NCBI GenBank assembly: GCA_002343395.1
Contig: DDSN01000009.1
Coordinates: 1-63,188, forward strand
Direction: 5' to 3'
From: Hyphomonadaceae bacterium UBA2389
GTDB lineage: Bacteria; Pseudomonadota; Alphaproteobacteria; Caulobacterales; Aquidulcibacteraceae
DNA: 63,188 bases
Made by a program: the position numbers and the translations under genes. Under the pieces are notes generated by a model, which was not told the DNA's origin, ran no database searches, and saw only the letters and a program-made list of their open reading frames with translations. This document shows positions 1 to 9,047 of this stretch, one piece after another. The first letter of the stretch is position 1. Every line of letters starts with the position of its first letter.

Positions 1-1
1 T

Positions 2-799
<798 letters not shown>

Positions 800-811
800 C
801 ACCGCTTCGCT

Positions 812-837
812 CCCTCTCCCTCACATGAGGGAGAGGG
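812..837. repeat. Perfect 11-bp hairpin, left end of palindromic element
   Basis: CCCTCTCCCTC (812-822), loop ACAT, GAGGGAGAGGG (827-837). It starts 12 bases after the thiC stop, so it may also act as an mRNA 3' end structure, but no T-run follows. The next bases (GTCGGGGTGAGGG) recur inverted near 944-955. Confidence 0.7.
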
Positions 838-955
838 TCGGGGTGAGGGTGCTGCTCCGACTTTTGAAATTGGGAGCGCACCGCCTCCGGCGGCGCATGC
901 GCGACCGGCGGTCGCGCGCTCCAACTTGTAACCCCAGCGCGCCCCCCTCACCCTG

Positions 956-981
956 CCCTCTCCCCCTCGCGGGGGAGAGGG
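956..981. repeat. Perfect 11-bp hairpin, right end of palindromic element
   Basis: CCCTCTCCCCC (956-966), loop TCGC, GGGGGAGAGGG (971-981). With its left flank CCCCCTCACCCTG it is an inverted relative of the element at 812-852. This type of CCCTCTCC/GGAGAGGG palindrome is, from memory, a common dispersed extragenic repeat in proteobacteria; copy number here cannot be judged. Confidence 0.7.
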
Positions 982-1137
982 TGGCGGAGCGCGGGATGGC
1001 GGAGATGAGCGCGAACTTGAAGGAAGTCGGCAGCGTACTACTCCACCCAAGCGAACCGATCGACTAGCCATCGTCTTCTCTCTGCTGCGCGGGAGGAGGG
1101 TTGAAGTGACTAGTCCTTCATAAGCCTCCAGCCCGTC

Positions 1138-1263
1138 CATAGCCGAGCGACCATGGCTATCACCTATGGCCGATTGTCTATAAAGAGAGCTTACAGCCGC
1201 TCGACTATACCTTGTATTTATAGTCGCCCGGCTATATATAGTCTTCATGGTAGATTGGCTATA
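1138..1263. promoter_or_regulatory. Five-unit operator array of hipBA, exact 27-bp pitch
   Basis: Five 18-bp sites begin at 1138, 1165, 1192, 1219 and 1246, each exactly 27 bp apart. The shared pattern is YATRG-N8-CTATA: TATGG..CTATA, TACAG..CTATA, the perfect palindrome TATAG..CTATA at 1219-1236, CATGG..CTATA, and a weaker CATAG..CCATG at 1138. The arms are conserved while the 9 bases between sites vary. The 5+8+5 layout equals that of the E. coli HipB operator (TATCC-N8-GGATA). The last site ends 2 bases before the hipB ATG, so autorepression by HipB or HipBA is the natural inference. Confidence 0.8.
1212..1240 (+). promoter_or_regulatory. Putative hipBA promoter inside the operator array
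   Basis: TTGTAT (1212-1217), a 17-bp spacer and TATATA (1235-1240) make a plausible -35/-10 pair. The perfect operator at 1219-1236 fills the spacer, so a bound HipB dimer would exclude RNA polymerase. Predicted start near 1247 leaves a leader of about 19 bases with no good Shine-Dalgarno sequence. Confidence 0.5.
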
Positions 1264-1265
1264 AA

Positions 1266-1556
1266 ATGGTGAGTGTAGTTCGACCTGAAGATGTTGGCGC
1301 ATTGGCGCGCTCTAGGCGCCGCTCGCTTGGTCTTAGCCAGGCGAAACTCGCCGAACGTCTCGGCACCTCTCAAGACTGGGTTTCGCGGCTAGAGAGCGGA
1401 AAACCTACTTTGCAACTAGGTCTCGTGTTGAGAGCTCTGCGCGAGCTTGGGGTGACGCTCTCTGACGAAAGCAACCCAGCCACACCAAACGAAAACGGCC
1501 GTTCCGCAACAAAAAATCGTCCACGCATCAGCCTCAAGGACATCGTGGATGGCTAA
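1266..1556 (+). CDS. hipB: HipB-type antitoxin, XRE-family DNA-binding protein
   Basis: A 96-residue Cro/C1-type helix-turn-helix protein (about residues 11-65: ALARSRRRSLGLSQAKLAERLG, SQDWVSRLESGKP) with a polar tail ending ISLKDIVDG. It is expected to neutralise HipA and repress its own promoter. It starts 2 bases after the last of five operator-like repeats and overlaps hipA by 8 bases (hipA ATG at 1549, hipB stop at 1554-1556), the usual antitoxin-first order with translational coupling. The local DNA is visibly less GC-rich than neighbouring genes, which fits horizontal acquisition. Confidence 0.88.
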   Translation: MVSVVRPEDVGALARSRRRSLGLSQAKLAERLGTSQDWVSRLESGKPTLQLGLVLRALRELGVTLSDESNPATPNENGRSATKNRPRISLKDIVDG

Positions 1557-2838
1557 AGAACTTCGGGTCCTCGTGATTGATGAGGAGGTCGGCACGCTTA
1601 CTCTAAGCAAAGGACGCATAAACTTCATCTACGATGAGGCGTGGCGACAAGGGGTCGACTCATTTCCTCTATCCTTGTCTATGCCCCTCACGGCCTCGGC
1701 ACATTCTGGTGCGCCAATCGAAAACTATCTCTGGAACTTGCTGCCTGATCGCGAACAAACACTAATGGAGATTGCGCGCCTATACGGCGTATCTTACCAG
1801 AATCCGTTTGCGCTAGTCGCCAAACTAGGACGTGATCTCCCCGGTGCGGTGCAGATTGTTCCTCCTGACGAAATCGAAGAGGCATCAAAACGCGAAGGCG
1901 TGAGGCTTGTTAGCGAAGCCGCATTAGCCGACTTTCTGCGTCGCCTAGTTCAAAGCCCAAGCTTGAATCGCATCAACCAGGACGCCAATCACTTCAGCCT
2001 CGCCGGTGCACAACCCAAGAAGGCAATCTTGCGAATAAGCGGTCGATGGTACGAGCACAAAGGGCGCACGCCCACTACGCACATCCTGAAACCGCCCATG
2101 CAAGACCTCAAGGCTTCGATCGAGAACGAGCATTTTTGTTTGCGATTGGCGAGTGCGATTGGGCTCCCCACAGCAAAATCCGAAGCGATCAAAATCAGCG
2201 GCGAACCAGCTATACTCGTAGAACGCTACGATCGCGTACGATTCGAGGGCGTAAAAAGGCTTCCACTCGCCGAGGGGGGCGGCGTTATCTACAGAATCCA
2301 CCAGGAAGACTTTTGCCAAGCCCTTTCACGTCACCCTCGAGAGAAATACCAAAATCAAGGCGGGCCTAGTATGGCAGAGGTGATGCAGGTCCTCGAAGGA
2401 TCGCAAGAGCCTTCTGTTGACCGCGAGCGCTTTATGCGCGCCTGCGCTTTCAATTTTGTGATTCTTGGGATTGACGCGCATGGGAAGAACTTCAGCGTGC
2501 TCATCGATCAAGCCGGATATCGCCTTGCGCCATTGTACGATATCATAAGTGCCGCAGCGTATGACACGCACCACTACGACAAGATGGCAATGAAAGTTGG
2601 CGGCGAATATCGCTGGCGATGGATCGAGAAGAGGCACTGGGAGCGCGCTGCTCGCGAATGTAGGTACTCAGCGAGCGCGATGATTGAACATGTGCACGAC
2701 ATGATCGTTGGTGTTGCCAGCCACGTGCCCACGGTCCTGGAGCAATGCCACAAGTCTGGCCTGAAAGCTCCATTTCTGAACGAACTATCGTCCGCACTGA
2801 TTGAACGATGTCGCGCGCTGCAGGAGGTCTACGGGTAG
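1549..2838 (+). CDS. hipA: HipA-family serine/threonine kinase toxin
   Basis: A 429-residue HipA homologue, a kinase toxin that in E. coli phosphorylates glutamyl-tRNA synthetase and induces dormancy. Key residues match E. coli numbering closely: Ser150 in HFSLAGAQPKKA (autophosphorylated P-loop serine), catalytic Asp309 in GIDAHGKNFS, and the metal-binding Asp331 in LYDIISA. The N-terminal couple_hipA-like region spans about 1-110 and HipA_C about 150-400. The active site appears intact. It is transcribed with hipB and overlaps it. Base composition is lower in GC than the flanks. The cellular target here is unknown. Confidence 0.92.
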   Translation: MAKELRVLVIDEEVGTLTLSKGRINFIYDEAWRQGVDSFPLSLSMPLTASAHSGAPIENYLWNLLPDREQTLMEIARLYGVSYQNPFALVAKLGRDLPGAVQIVPPDEIEEASKREGVRLVSEAALADFLRRLVQSPSLNRINQDANHFSLAGAQPKKAILRISGRWYEHKGRTPTTHILKPPMQDLKASIENEHFCLRLASAIGLPTAKSEAIKISGEPAILVERYDRVRFEGVKRLPLAEGGGVIYRIHQEDFCQALSRHPREKYQNQGGPSMAEVMQVLEGSQEPSVDRERFMRACAFNFVILGIDAHGKNFSVLIDQAGYRLAPLYDIISAAAYDTHHYDKMAMKVGGEYRWRWIEKRHWERAARECRYSASAMIEHVHDMIVGVASHVPTVLEQCHKSGLKAPFLNELSSALIERCRALQEVYG

Positions 2839-3089
2839 GTCGCGGTCCGCCAAATCGGAGCATTCCCGCCAATCTTTCCGGTGGCCCTCCACCCCACCCG
2901 TACACTCCCGCGCAAATGCCTGCCGCGCCCGCTCCCGTCACTTACGCACCACCCCTGCTCTGAGCGGCGGCGCGCCGCGCCCATCCTTTCCCGCCCCGCC
3001 AACTCTTCCCATCAGCGCCGCCAAATCGCGCATAGAATCCCATCTCTCCGCCCTGTTCGCGCCTGCCTTAAGCTCTCGGGCGCGTTTTC

Positions 3090-3443
3090 ATGACCGACCC
3101 CCGTCACCCCCGCCGCTCACTCTGGCTCGTCGTGCAGGACTTTATCCACGTCCTGTTCGGCCTGTTCGCGACGCCGGAAATCATCGCGGCGCGCGGCGCG
3201 TACCTGCGTAAGGACTGGGCGTTGCTCGCACGCTGGCTGCGCGCGGGCGAGGCGCTGATGCGCGTGTTCAACGATCCCGCGCCCTACGCCGCGCGGCTGG
3301 CGCGCAGGCTGCATGCGCGCCCGGACTGCGCGCGGGCGATGCTCTGGCATGCGCCCGATCTACCTCCGCTGGTCGGGGCCGCCGGTTTCGCCAAGGCCCA
3401 TGACGCAGCGCTAGCCGCCGTCGCCGCGTTCAACACCGGGTAG
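3090..3443 (+). CDS. Hypothetical protein, 117 aa
   Basis: I do not recognise this family. The protein is basic and Ala/Arg-rich, with a hydrophobic aromatic N-terminal stretch (LWLVVQDFIHVLFGLFA, about 11-27) that could be a membrane-associated helix, then helical Ala/Leu-rich sequence. GC-rich third positions favour real coding. The ATG at 3090 has no strong ribosome-binding site. It precedes another small unknown gene and an acyl-CoA synthetase on the same strand, but gaps of about 50 bases do not prove an operon. Confidence 0.6.
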   Translation: MTDPRHPRRSLWLVVQDFIHVLFGLFATPEIIAARGAYLRKDWALLARWLRAGEALMRVFNDPAPYAARLARRLHARPDCARAMLWHAPDLPPLVGAAGFAKAHDAALAAVAAFNTG

Positions 3444-3493
3444 CTTCCCTCCGCCGCCCTTGACTTCGCCCGGCGCGGCCGCACCTATCGTTC

Positions 3494-3751
3494 ATGCTTT
3501 CTCTCGCGCCCGAGCCGAAGACGCACGCCGCGCCGGCGACGCGTTGGCGCAACTATTATCGCGTCTACCACGTGCTCAATCTTGGCCGCGCCGGCATCGT
3601 CTTTCCCGGCATCCACCCCGGCCCAGACGCCTTCCCCTCCAAGGACATCGCCGAAAGCCACGCGCGCGTCTTCCTTGAGGCGCTCAATCCGCCGGGGCGC
3701 TTCCTGATGGATTTCGTCGCCGCCTTCCCCGAGGGCGAACGGCCGAACTAG
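3494..3751 (+). CDS. Hypothetical protein, 85 aa
   Basis: A small soluble protein of unknown family. Recognisable segments are WRNYYRVYHVLNLGRAGIVFPGIHPGPDAFPSKD and a C-terminal NPPGRFLMDFVAAFPEGE. Its aromatic and Gly/Pro pattern looks like a folded small domain rather than random frame. It ends 47 bases before the acyl-CoA synthetase start. The ATG at 3494 was chosen because it is the first in frame; a good Shine-Dalgarno is lacking. No function is proposed. Confidence 0.55.
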   Translation: MLSLAPEPKTHAAPATRWRNYYRVYHVLNLGRAGIVFPGIHPGPDAFPSKDIAESHARVFLEALNPPGRFLMDFVAAFPEGERPN

Positions 3752-3798
3752 TTTCGCTTCCGCGCGAACGCCGCTAAGGCTCGCTCGGGAGGTTGCTC

Positions 3799-5598
3799 AT
3801 GACGCCGTGGGCGCGGATCGCGCGCGAATTCCGTTTCGTCAGCGGCTTGTCGCGCGTTTTTTGGCGCATTCGCGATATCGCCCCCGACTCCGCGACCCTG
3901 ATCTGCGACGATTTCGAGCAAGCCTGCGACCGCTTCGCCGAACATACGGCGCTGATTTTCGAAGGCGAGCGCTACACCTACCGCCAGCTCGACGCGCTCG
4001 CGAACCGTTTCGCGGCGTGGGCGCTGGGTCAGGGCTTGGGGCCGGGAAAAACCGTCGCGCTGCTGCTTCCCAATCGCGCCGAATACGTGCCCGCCTGGAT
4101 GGGCGTGTCGAAAATCGGCGCAGCGGCGGCTCTGATCAACAGCAACCTCACCGGAGCGGCGCTGGCGCACTGCCTTTCGATCTCCGGCGCGAGTCACGTG
4201 ATTTGCGACGCCGAGAGCCTCGCCGCCATCGGGACAATCCGCGCCGGACTCGCCCGCCCGCTGACTTATTGGGTGATCGATGCCGACGTCGCCCTCAGCG
4301 AAAATCAGCAACGCCTGGATCTGAGAACGCCGAAGCTCGCGCCCGAACGGCCGCCGCGCTCGCATCGCGCCGGGATAACGGCGCGCGACACGGCGCTTTA
4401 CATTTATACATCCGGCACTACCGGCATGCCAAAAGCGGCGAAGATCGCGCACACGCGCGCGCAACTCTACATGCGCGCCTTCGCGGGCGCGACCGGCGCC
4501 AGAGCCGACGACCGCCTCTATTGCGCCTTGCCGCTTTATCACTCCACCGGCGGCCTCTGCGGGGTCGGCGCTGCGCTTTTGAATGGCGCGACGCTCGTCC
4601 TCCGACGCAAGTTTTCCGCGTCGCACTTCTGGCCCGACGTCATCGAGCAGGATTGCACCGTGTTCGTGTATATCGGCGAGCTCTGCCGGTACTTGATGAA
4701 CCAGGCGCCTTCCACACAAGAACGCCAACACAGATTGCGCCTGGGGTTCGGCAATGGCTTACGTCCTGAGGTGTGGAGCGAATTCGAAGCCCGCACTGGT
4801 CTGACCCGCATGCTGGAATTCTACGGATCGACCGAAGGCAATGTCTCTTTGTTCAACTTCGACGGCAAGGTCGGCGCCGTCGGGCGCGTGCCTGGTTATC
4901 TTCGGCATAGGTTCGATGTGAAGCTGGTGCGGTTCGATGTCGATGCGGAAGCGCCTATTCGCGGCGGCGACGGCTTTTGCATCCCCTGCGAACCCGGCGA
5001 GGTCGGCGAAGCGATCGGTCTGATCAAGGACGACGCACGCGGCGGCTACACCGGATACGCGGACTCGACCGCCTCGGAGAAGAAGGTTCTGCGCAACGCC
5101 TTCGCCGCTGGCGACGCCTGGTTCAGAACCGGCGACCTCATGCGCGAGGACGCGGAAGGTTACTTCTATTTCGTTGACCGCATTGGCGACACATTCCGGT
5201 GGAAGGGCGAAAATGTCTCGACCACCGAAGTTGCGGGCGTCATCGCTCGTTTCCCCGGCGTCGCCGAAGTCAATGTGTATGGCGTGAAGGTCGCCGCCTT
5301 TGATGGCCGCGCGGGAATGGCCGCGATCACGCCCGACGCGGCGTTCGACATTGGCAAACTCCGCGAACACCTCATCAACGAGTTGCCCAGTTATGCTCGC
5401 CCGCTGTTTGTCCGAATTCAGCCCGCCATAGAAACCACCGGCACCTTCAAGTATCGCAAGGTCGATCTCGTACATGACGGATTCGATCCCGCGAAGAGCG
5501 AGTTCGCGCTTTATTTCGACCACCCAACGCTTCAGCGCTATGAACGTATCACGCCCGCGCTCCATGGGGACATCCAAGCCGGAGCGTTCAAGCTCTAA
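3799..5598 (+). CDS. FATP/VLACS-type long-chain acyl-CoA synthetase
   Basis: A 599-residue member of the ANL adenylating superfamily that activates long or very long fatty acids to acyl-CoA. The AMP-binding P-loop is YIYTSGTTGMPKAAKIAH, followed by LPLYHSTGG, KFSASHFW, YIGELCRYLMNQ, GNGLRP, EFYGSTEGN and FRTGDLM. The YIGELCRYL and KFSASxFW blocks are characteristic of the FATP/very-long-chain branch rather than FadD. The ATG at 3799 is preferred over the TTG at 3793 because GGGAGG lies 6 bases upstream. Likely membrane-associated. The downstream btuD gene is convergent. Confidence 0.93.
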   Translation: MTPWARIAREFRFVSGLSRVFWRIRDIAPDSATLICDDFEQACDRFAEHTALIFEGERYTYRQLDALANRFAAWALGQGLGPGKTVALLLPNRAEYVPAWMGVSKIGAAAALINSNLTGAALAHCLSISGASHVICDAESLAAIGTIRAGLARPLTYWVIDADVALSENQQRLDLRTPKLAPERPPRSHRAGITARDTALYIYTSGTTGMPKAAKIAHTRAQLYMRAFAGATGARADDRLYCALPLYHSTGGLCGVGAALLNGATLVLRRKFSASHFWPDVIEQDCTVFVYIGELCRYLMNQAPSTQERQHRLRLGFGNGLRPEVWSEFEARTGLTRMLEFYGSTEGNVSLFNFDGKVGAVGRVPGYLRHRFDVKLVRFDVDAEAPIRGGDGFCIPCEPGEVGEAIGLIKDDARGGYTGYADSTASEKKVLRNAFAAGDAWFRTGDLMREDAEGYFYFVDRIGDTFRWKGENVSTTEVAGVIARFPGVAEVNVYGVKVAAFDGRAGMAAITPDAAFDIGKLREHLINELPSYARPLFVRIQPAIETTGTFKYRKVDLVHDGFDPAKSEFALYFDHPTLQRYERITPALHGDIQAGAFKL

Positions 5599-5599
5599 G

Positions 5600-6367
5600 T
5601 CATTCAAAGATGATCGTCGGCGTTGCGCCGATCACGTGGAGGCGACCGCTTCGTCCGTACGCCGCCTCGATGTTTTCCGGAGCAAGCGCCTCCGCTGGCG
5701 CTCCAACGGCGAGCAAGCGGCCTTCTTTCAGAATTGCGACGCGATCTGCGATCCGCGCGGCGAGCGCCAAGTCATGCGAGGAAACAATGACCCCGCCGCC
5801 GTCCCTGGCATGCCCTCTCAAAACATCCGCGAGCGCGAGCGCTTGCGCGGGATCGAGTCCGGCGTCGGGTTCGTCCAGCATCAACAGAGGCGCCTCTTGC
5901 GCAAGCGTTCGCGCAATGTGAGCGCGAACCCGCTCGCCCCCCGAAACCTCCGTGATGGGACGACGCCGCAAGGGTTCCAACCCACAGAGCGAAAGCGCGC
6001 GATCGACGGCGGCCTTGTCAACACCGCGCAAACGCTCAGGGCCGGCGCCATGGGCGAAGCGTCCGAGCGCGACCAACGCCTCAACCGAAATGGACCACGC
6101 CACACCCGGTCGCTGTGGAAGATAGGCGACGCGCTTGGCGCGCTCACGCGCCGAAATTCTCGACGGGTTCGCGGTAGCGAGCAGAACCCCTCCGTCGAAG
6201 ATCGGAGTCAGTCCCAAAGCCGCGCGCAACAGCGTCGTTTTTCCTGCGCCGTTTGCGCCAAGCAAAGCGACGATCTCACCTGGCGCCACCGTCAGGCTGA
6301 CGTCGCGCAGGGCTGCCGCACGCCCGAGCGCCGCGCTGACGTTCGATAGGGAGAGCAAGGCGCTCAC
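5600..6367 (-). CDS. btuD: Vitamin B12 ABC transporter ATP-binding protein
   Basis: A 255-residue FecE/BtuD-type ATPase. It has Walker A GANGAGKTT, signature VSGGERVRAHIARTL, Walker B LLMLDEPDAGLD and the switch histidine in SSHDLALA. It powers the BtuC-type permease for periplasmic cobalamin import. The start is placed at the GTG at 6367, which overlaps the permease stop as GTGA. Longer in-frame extensions would lie inside btuC and carry no domain. Assignment to B12 rather than haem or siderophore rests on the cobalamin riboswitch heading the operon. Confidence 0.9.
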   Translation of the reverse strand: MSALLSLSNVSAALGRAAALRDVSLTVAPGEIVALLGANGAGKTTLLRAALGLTPIFDGGVLLATANPSRISARERAKRVAYLPQRPGVAWSISVEALVALGRFAHGAGPERLRGVDKAAVDRALSLCGLEPLRRRPITEVSGGERVRAHIARTLAQEAPLLMLDEPDAGLDPAQALALADVLRGHARDGGGVIVSSHDLALAARIADRVAILKEGRLLAVGAPAEALAPENIEAAYGRSGRLHVIGATPTIIFE

Positions 6368-7326
6368 GCGTCTCCTCCCCGCGCAGCTAAACGCGTTGCG
6401 ATCACCGCAAACAGCGGCCCGCCAATCAGCGCGGCGGCGACGCCAAGCTTTAGCTCCGAGTCGGTCGGCAACAGCCGCACCGCGACATCGGCGCACATGA
6501 GCGACAAGCCGCCAACCAGCGCGCTGGGGATGAGAATGCGCGCGGGGTCTTGACCCACAAGCGCGCGCGCCAAATGCGGCGCCGCTACGCCGACAAACCC
6601 GATAACGCCCGCGACCGCGGTCGCGCCACCCGCGCAGGCCGCGGCGCCAAGCACGACCAGCGCACGCGTGTTTGTAAGATTCGCGCCAATCGCCGCCGCG
6701 GCTTCCTCGCCAAGAGTGAGGGCCTGCAAGCCGCGCTGAGCCGCCAGGATCAAAGCCGCGCCAAGCAGGAATAGAACGCCCATCAGCGCGACATCGTTGT
6801 ATGAACGTCCTTCAACTGAACCGAGCGTCCAATTGACCAAATCGGACAATGCGCCCGGATTTGGCGCGAGGTTGAGCGCGAGCGCGATCAATCCGCCTGA
6901 AAAGCTCGAAAGACCGACCCCGATCAGGATCAACGTCGCGGCGCTGCGTTCACGCCAACCCAGCGTCACAACCAACGTAGAGGCTGCGATCGCGAAGACG
7001 ACCGCCGCGCCCGGCGCCAGCCAAGACACGCCAAGCGCAAACGTCAGCACGGCGCCAAGTGCGGAAAACCCTGACAGGCCAAGCACGCCGGCGTCAGCTA
7101 GCGGGTTGCGCAATAGACCCTGCAAAGCGGCGCCCGACAAGCCGAGAGCTGCGCCGACGAACCAAGCCGCTAAACTGCGGGGCAACCGGATTTCCCAGAC
7201 GATCGCATGCGTGGCGGCGTCCGATGCCAAGACGTTTACCGGCGTCGGCCCCGACACCAGCGCGAGAGCCATCGCGGCGAGGCAAGCGGCTCCGAGAGCG
7301 CAGTGGGTCAACGACGCCTTAGGCAT
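6364..7326 (-). CDS. btuC: Vitamin B12 ABC transporter permease (FecCD family)
   Basis: A 320-residue polytopic membrane protein of the FecCD/BtuC family with about ten hydrophobic helices. Family landmarks include WEIRLPRSLAAWFVGAALGLSGAALQGLLRNPLADAGVLG and the VAGVIGFVGVAAPHLAR segment that contacts the ATPase. Its ATG (7324-7326) overlaps the end of btuF by 8 bases and its stop overlaps btuD, so the three genes are translationally coupled. Confidence 0.92.
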   Translation of the reverse strand: MPKASLTHCALGAACLAAMALALVSGPTPVNVLASDAATHAIVWEIRLPRSLAAWFVGAALGLSGAALQGLLRNPLADAGVLGLSGFSALGAVLTFALGVSWLAPGAAVVFAIAASTLVVTLGWRERSAATLILIGVGLSSFSGGLIALALNLAPNPGALSDLVNWTLGSVEGRSYNDVALMGVLFLLGAALILAAQRGLQALTLGEEAAAAIGANLTNTRALVVLGAAACAGGATAVAGVIGFVGVAAPHLARALVGQDPARILIPSALVGGLSLMCADVAVRLLPTDSELKLGVAAALIGGPLFAVIATRLAARGGDA

Positions 7327-8137
7327 CGCGATGGAGCGCCGCCGCGATGGACTCCGCCGCGTCTATGGCGAACCAGGCGTCGCAGGCAATGCTTGCGGCC
7401 GGCAACGTGACGGTGCGGGCGTTGGCGAGTGCGCGGCGAAGCACGGGATGGCGCGTACGCGACCACGCATTCATCCGCTCACGCCCATGATCGAAGAACC
7501 CCAAAGCGATAAGCGCGGGCGGCATGTCCACCATGCGTTCAAGCGGCAGCACGGACCACCCCGGTTCGCTCCTGACATTGCGTCCGCCAGCGACCTGGAT
7601 CGCCGCATCGAGCATCGTGCCGCGCCCGGCGACGGCGCCGCCTGCAGAAAGATATAGAACCGGCGCGTCGACCTGGCGGCGCCCGACGGCGAGCGCCCGC
7701 AAGCGGCGATCGAGATCGGCGGCCAACGCCGCACCGCGCGCTTGTTGGCCGAAGGCGGCGGCTGCTTTGACAATGTCAGCGCGCGCCGCATCGAAGGATT
7801 GCGCGTCGCCGACGCTGACAACAGTTACGCCGAAGCGTGCATAAGCTCGTTCCGCGTCCCACGGCCCGCCCCAAGTGCGTACAACGAGATCAGGATGGAG
7901 CGCCAGCACGTCCTCAAACGCGCCACGTGTTCGTAGGACGCCATGCGCGCGGTCACGGTAGTAGGAATCGTCGCGCCGCGCGCCGCGCGACAACGCAGCG
8001 ATCTGGCCGCGATCGGCGAGAGCAAGAACGAACTGGTCCGCGCAATAGTCCAACGAGACAATGCGGCGGGGCTGTTGCGCGAGCGCGGAATGTGCGCTGC
8101 TGAAGAGCAAACAGAAAACGGCAATGAGCCAACGCAT
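7319..8137 (-). CDS. btuF: Periplasmic cobalamin-binding protein (BtuF-like)
   Basis: A 272-residue cluster-A substrate-binding protein with a signal peptide (MRWLIAVFCLLFSSAHSALA). The mature part begins RRIVSLDYCADQFVLALA, the usual start of BtuF/FhuD-like helical-backbone proteins. The ATG at 8137 is preferred over an upstream GTG because GGGAGG precedes it by a few bases. It delivers cobalamin to the coupled permease. It is the first gene after the riboswitch. Substrate identity is inferred from the riboswitch. Confidence 0.88.
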   Translation of the reverse strand: MRWLIAVFCLLFSSAHSALAQQPRRIVSLDYCADQFVLALADRGQIAALSRGARRDDSYYRDRAHGVLRTRGAFEDVLALHPDLVVRTWGGPWDAERAYARFGVTVVSVGDAQSFDAARADIVKAAAAFGQQARGAALAADLDRRLRALAVGRRQVDAPVLYLSAGGAVAGRGTMLDAAIQVAGGRNVRSEPGWSVLPLERMVDMPPALIALGFFDHGRERMNAWSRTRHPVLRRALANARTVTLPAASIACDAWFAIDAAESIAAALHRDA

Positions 8138-8180
8138 CGGGCCTCCCACAGGGCCGCGACCCCGGGCCCATTAGGCGAAA

Positions 8181-8340
8181 CGCATCGGCAGGTCTTCTGG
8201 CTTCACGGGTCTCCGCTCTTGGCTGCCTTCCCGGGACACTCCCAGTGGCGTCGTCGCCTCGAACTCACCGTTTACAGCTGCGGGCGCAGCCGCGGACTTT
8301 CACCGCGTTCCCTTTTGACCCTCGCGAGAGGAACCGATGC
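8181..8340 (-). ncRNA. Cobalamin (AdoCbl-type) riboswitch
   Basis: Read on the minus strand the element has the diagnostic B12 blocks in order: AAAAGGGAA near the 5' end, GGTGAAAGTCCGCGGCTG, CGCCCGCAGCTGTAA (the canonical core is GCTGCCCCCGCAACTGTA), GCCACTGGGAGTGTCCCGGGAAGGC, and the 3' block CCAGAAGACCTGCC. The ends pair as a 7-bp P1 stem (GCATCGG with CCGATGC). It ends about 45 bases before the btuF start, so ligand binding is expected to repress btuFCD when B12 is plentiful. Its 5' end lies only 28 bases after the msrA stop, leaving little room for a separate promoter outside msrA. Confidence 0.95.
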
Positions 8341-8368
8341 GCCATCCATACCCGGCCCAGCGCGAGCG

Positions 8369-8956
8369 TCAACGGCCGCGCCATATTTCTTCGATGCGCT
8401 GATCGCGGCCGCAGCGAAGCCGGTAGAAGCGATACGGCGCCGCGTTTCGCCGATAGTAATCCTGGTGATAGTCTTCGGCGCGCCAGAAACGGGTGACGTC
8501 GCGAACGGGCGTCGCGACCGTGCGCCCAAGGATGCGCTCGGTTTCGGCCTTCGAGCGTTCCGCCTCCGCGCGTTGCGCTTGGGAGACGAATATCGCGGGC
8601 GCGTAGCTTGAGCCGCGATCGCAAAACTGACCACCGCCATCGAGCGGATCGTGGTGGCGCCAAAAATGGTTGAGCAGCGCCCCATAGCTGATCCGCGCCG
8701 GGTCGTAGATCACGCGCACGGCTTCAACATGGCCTTCATGGTCGCGGTAGCTCGGGTCGCGACGCGCGCCGCCGGTGTAACCCGACTCCGCCTCGATGAC
8801 GCCCTCCAAATGCTCGAAGTCGCTTTCGACGCACCAGAAGCAGCCTCCGGCGAAGACAGCCTCCGCCTGCCCCGCCGCCAGCGGCTGAGCTTGGCCCGCC
8901 GCTGGCGCGCAGGCGCCCAAAAGCGCGCCACAAATCAAACCCAGGAACCAACGCAT
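8369..8956 (-). CDS. msrA: Peptide-methionine (S)-S-oxide reductase, lipoprotein form
   Basis: A 195-residue MsrA that reduces methionine-S-sulfoxide in proteins. The catalytic motif GCFWC places the nucleophile at Cys39, with the conserved HEGHVEAVRVIYDP-type block following. The N-terminus is a lipoprotein signal (LLGAC, Cys16), so the enzyme is probably anchored in the envelope facing the periplasm. The start has GGGAG about 8 bases upstream. It lies on the same strand immediately upstream of the B12 riboswitch, so read-through from msrA may feed btuFCD. Confidence 0.94.
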   Translation of the reverse strand: MRWFLGLICGALLGACAPAAGQAQPLAAGQAEAVFAGGCFWCVESDFEHLEGVIEAESGYTGGARRDPSYRDHEGHVEAVRVIYDPARISYGALLNHFWRHHDPLDGGGQFCDRGSSYAPAIFVSQAQRAEAERSKAETERILGRTVATPVRDVTRFWRAEDYHQDYYRRNAAPYRFYRLRCGRDQRIEEIWRGR

Positions 8957-9047
8957 CTAGGAGCTCCCTATCTGGTCGTGGTACGTGCGAGGAACCTCGC
9001 CGGTTTCGGCGTAACCCCAAACAAAGCTGACACGAACAGGCGAGCGC

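Larger units (their letters stand above)
800..1137. other. Intergenic region with inverted-repeat element and thiC-tail relic
   Basis: No convincing gene is seen. Two hairpins (812-837 and 956-981), each flanked by a GGGTGAGGG-type tract, form inverted outer ends of an element of about 170 bp. Directly after it, about 985-1066 reads in frame as AERGMAEMSA followed by about 17 residues and a stop. This resembles the ThiC C-terminus AERGMAEMSAKF encoded at about 721-757. The simplest reading is that an extragenic palindromic element sits between an active thiC 3' end and a displaced or duplicated copy of it. The direction of events cannot be told from this sequence alone. Confidence 0.6.

Noticed and set aside
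825..1067. Possible small gene between thiC and hipB
   Set aside because: It runs through two hairpins and is Arg/Pro-rich; only its end resembles protein sequence, and that is a copy of the thiC tail.
3748..5607. Long open frames on the minus strand opposite the acyl-CoA synthetase
   Set aside because: The plus-strand frame has complete FATP motifs. The antisense frames contain no domain and arise from the high GC content.
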